Origin: Minisyncoccota bacterium
Lineage (GTDB): Bacteria > Patescibacteriota > Minisyncoccia > Phycocordibacterales > UBA9973
Reading direction: 5' to 3'
Assembly: GCA_018060905.1 (NCBI GenBank)
Contig: JAGOVD010000004.1
Span: 1 to 27,832 of the forward strand
DNA length: 27,832 bases
The notes under the pieces are model-generated. The model saw only the letters and a program-made list of their open reading frames with translations, was not told where the DNA came from and did not search any database. Shown here one piece after another: positions 27,723 to 27,832 of the stretch (positions within the stretch are counted from its first letter, which is position 1; each line of letters begins with the position of its first letter). Made by a program: the position numbers and the translations under genes.

Positions 27723-27832
27723 ATGTCAAACCCTATGAATCAATTTCACGATCATCTTTCAGAAAACCTCACGTGGTATCGCAAGTGGCACGAGAAACCA
27801 CATCACAGTGTCGTTCACTATGCGCTTCTCCT
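27723..27832 (+). CDS. N-terminus of a CPR-type exported or membrane protein (cut by the window end)
   Basis: The ATG at 27723 opens a frame to the window end: MSNPMNQFHDHLSENLTWYR, KWHEKPHHSV and VHYALL. In Parcubacteria an N-terminus of the form WYRKWHEKPxHxxVH commonly precedes a membrane segment of a large surface protein (family impression). Too little is present for a function. A TACAAT (27689-27694) lies upstream, and GGAGG at 27696-27700 is 22 nt from the ATG, too far to act as a Shine-Dalgarno sequence. Confidence 0.55.
   Translation, partial: MSNPMNQFHDHLSENLTWYRKWHEKPHHSVVHYALL

Noticed and set aside
27689..27723. GGAGG as a Shine-Dalgarno sequence for the last gene
   Set aside because: It ends 22 nt before the ATG, beyond the usual 5-9 nt; it more likely lies near the transcription start after TACAAT.
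1..27832. CRISPR array, rRNA, tRNA, tmRNA, prophage or insertion-sequence transposase
   Set aside because: No regularly spaced repeats, no tRNA cloverleaf, no rRNA-like stretch, and no transposase or phage structural protein among the frames I read.

Overview
The window looks like a chromosomal segment from a Candidate Phyla Radiation (Patescibacteria, probably Parcubacteria-type) bacterium. This is inferred from gene content and style: compact genes all opening with ATG, no recognisable Shine-Dalgarno sequences, a lean glycolytic pair (tpiA-pgk), a CPR-style Fe/Mn superoxide dismutase, secreted proteins with GYAWSxNIGWI repeats, a type IV pilus locus, and many small orphan proteins. No 16S or marker tree was available, so the placement is an inference.

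Layout. (1) 1-1007, minus: nusA, cut by the window edge. (2) 1134-10767, plus: a cell-surface and pilus locus. It has a secreted Cys-rich protein, a small membrane protein, three tandem paralogous exported proteins, pilB, pilC and four pseudopilin-like genes in a GspH-I-J-K-like order, the last being a large PilX/GspK-like protein. (3) 10790-12683, plus: tpiA-pgk, followed by a terminator and a candidate small RNA. (4) 13002-16440: a HIT hydrolase and an SMR-type transporter, then an AT-rich island of orphan genes in both orientations, with three copies of a repeat at gene boundaries. (5) 16524-19962: recJ, a DUF1003 membrane protein with an unusual leader, a small membrane protein, and rnhA with an extra C-terminal domain. 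(6) 20019-23344: an orphan gene, a ComEC channel without its metallo-beta-lactamase domain, sod, and a separate membrane-anchored metallo-beta-lactamase gene that probably supplies the missing ComEC domain. (7) 23454-25479: a RelB/YafQ-like toxin-antitoxin pair, a small membrane protein and an orphan gene. (8) 25539-27832: rpmB, an M50 protease, a 25-bp perfect inverted repeat, rpsL-rpsG, and the start of a further gene.

The strongest system-level signal concerns gene expression. At least twelve genes have a sigma-70-like -10 hexamer (TATACT, TACACT, TACAAT or TAAACT), often in extended form (TGNTANACT), ending exactly 6-7 nt before the ATG. That predicts transcripts starting at the start codon (leaderless mRNA). 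Genes inside operons are instead joined by a TAATATG junction (stop, one T, start) with no Shine-Dalgarno sequence. This regime also places short leaderless upstream ORFs before the DUF1003 gene and its divergent neighbour.

Functionally, the pilus locus together with the ComEC pieces and RecJ could support DNA uptake, although the prepilin peptidase, PilT, PilM/N/O, ComEA and an obvious major pilin are not in this window.
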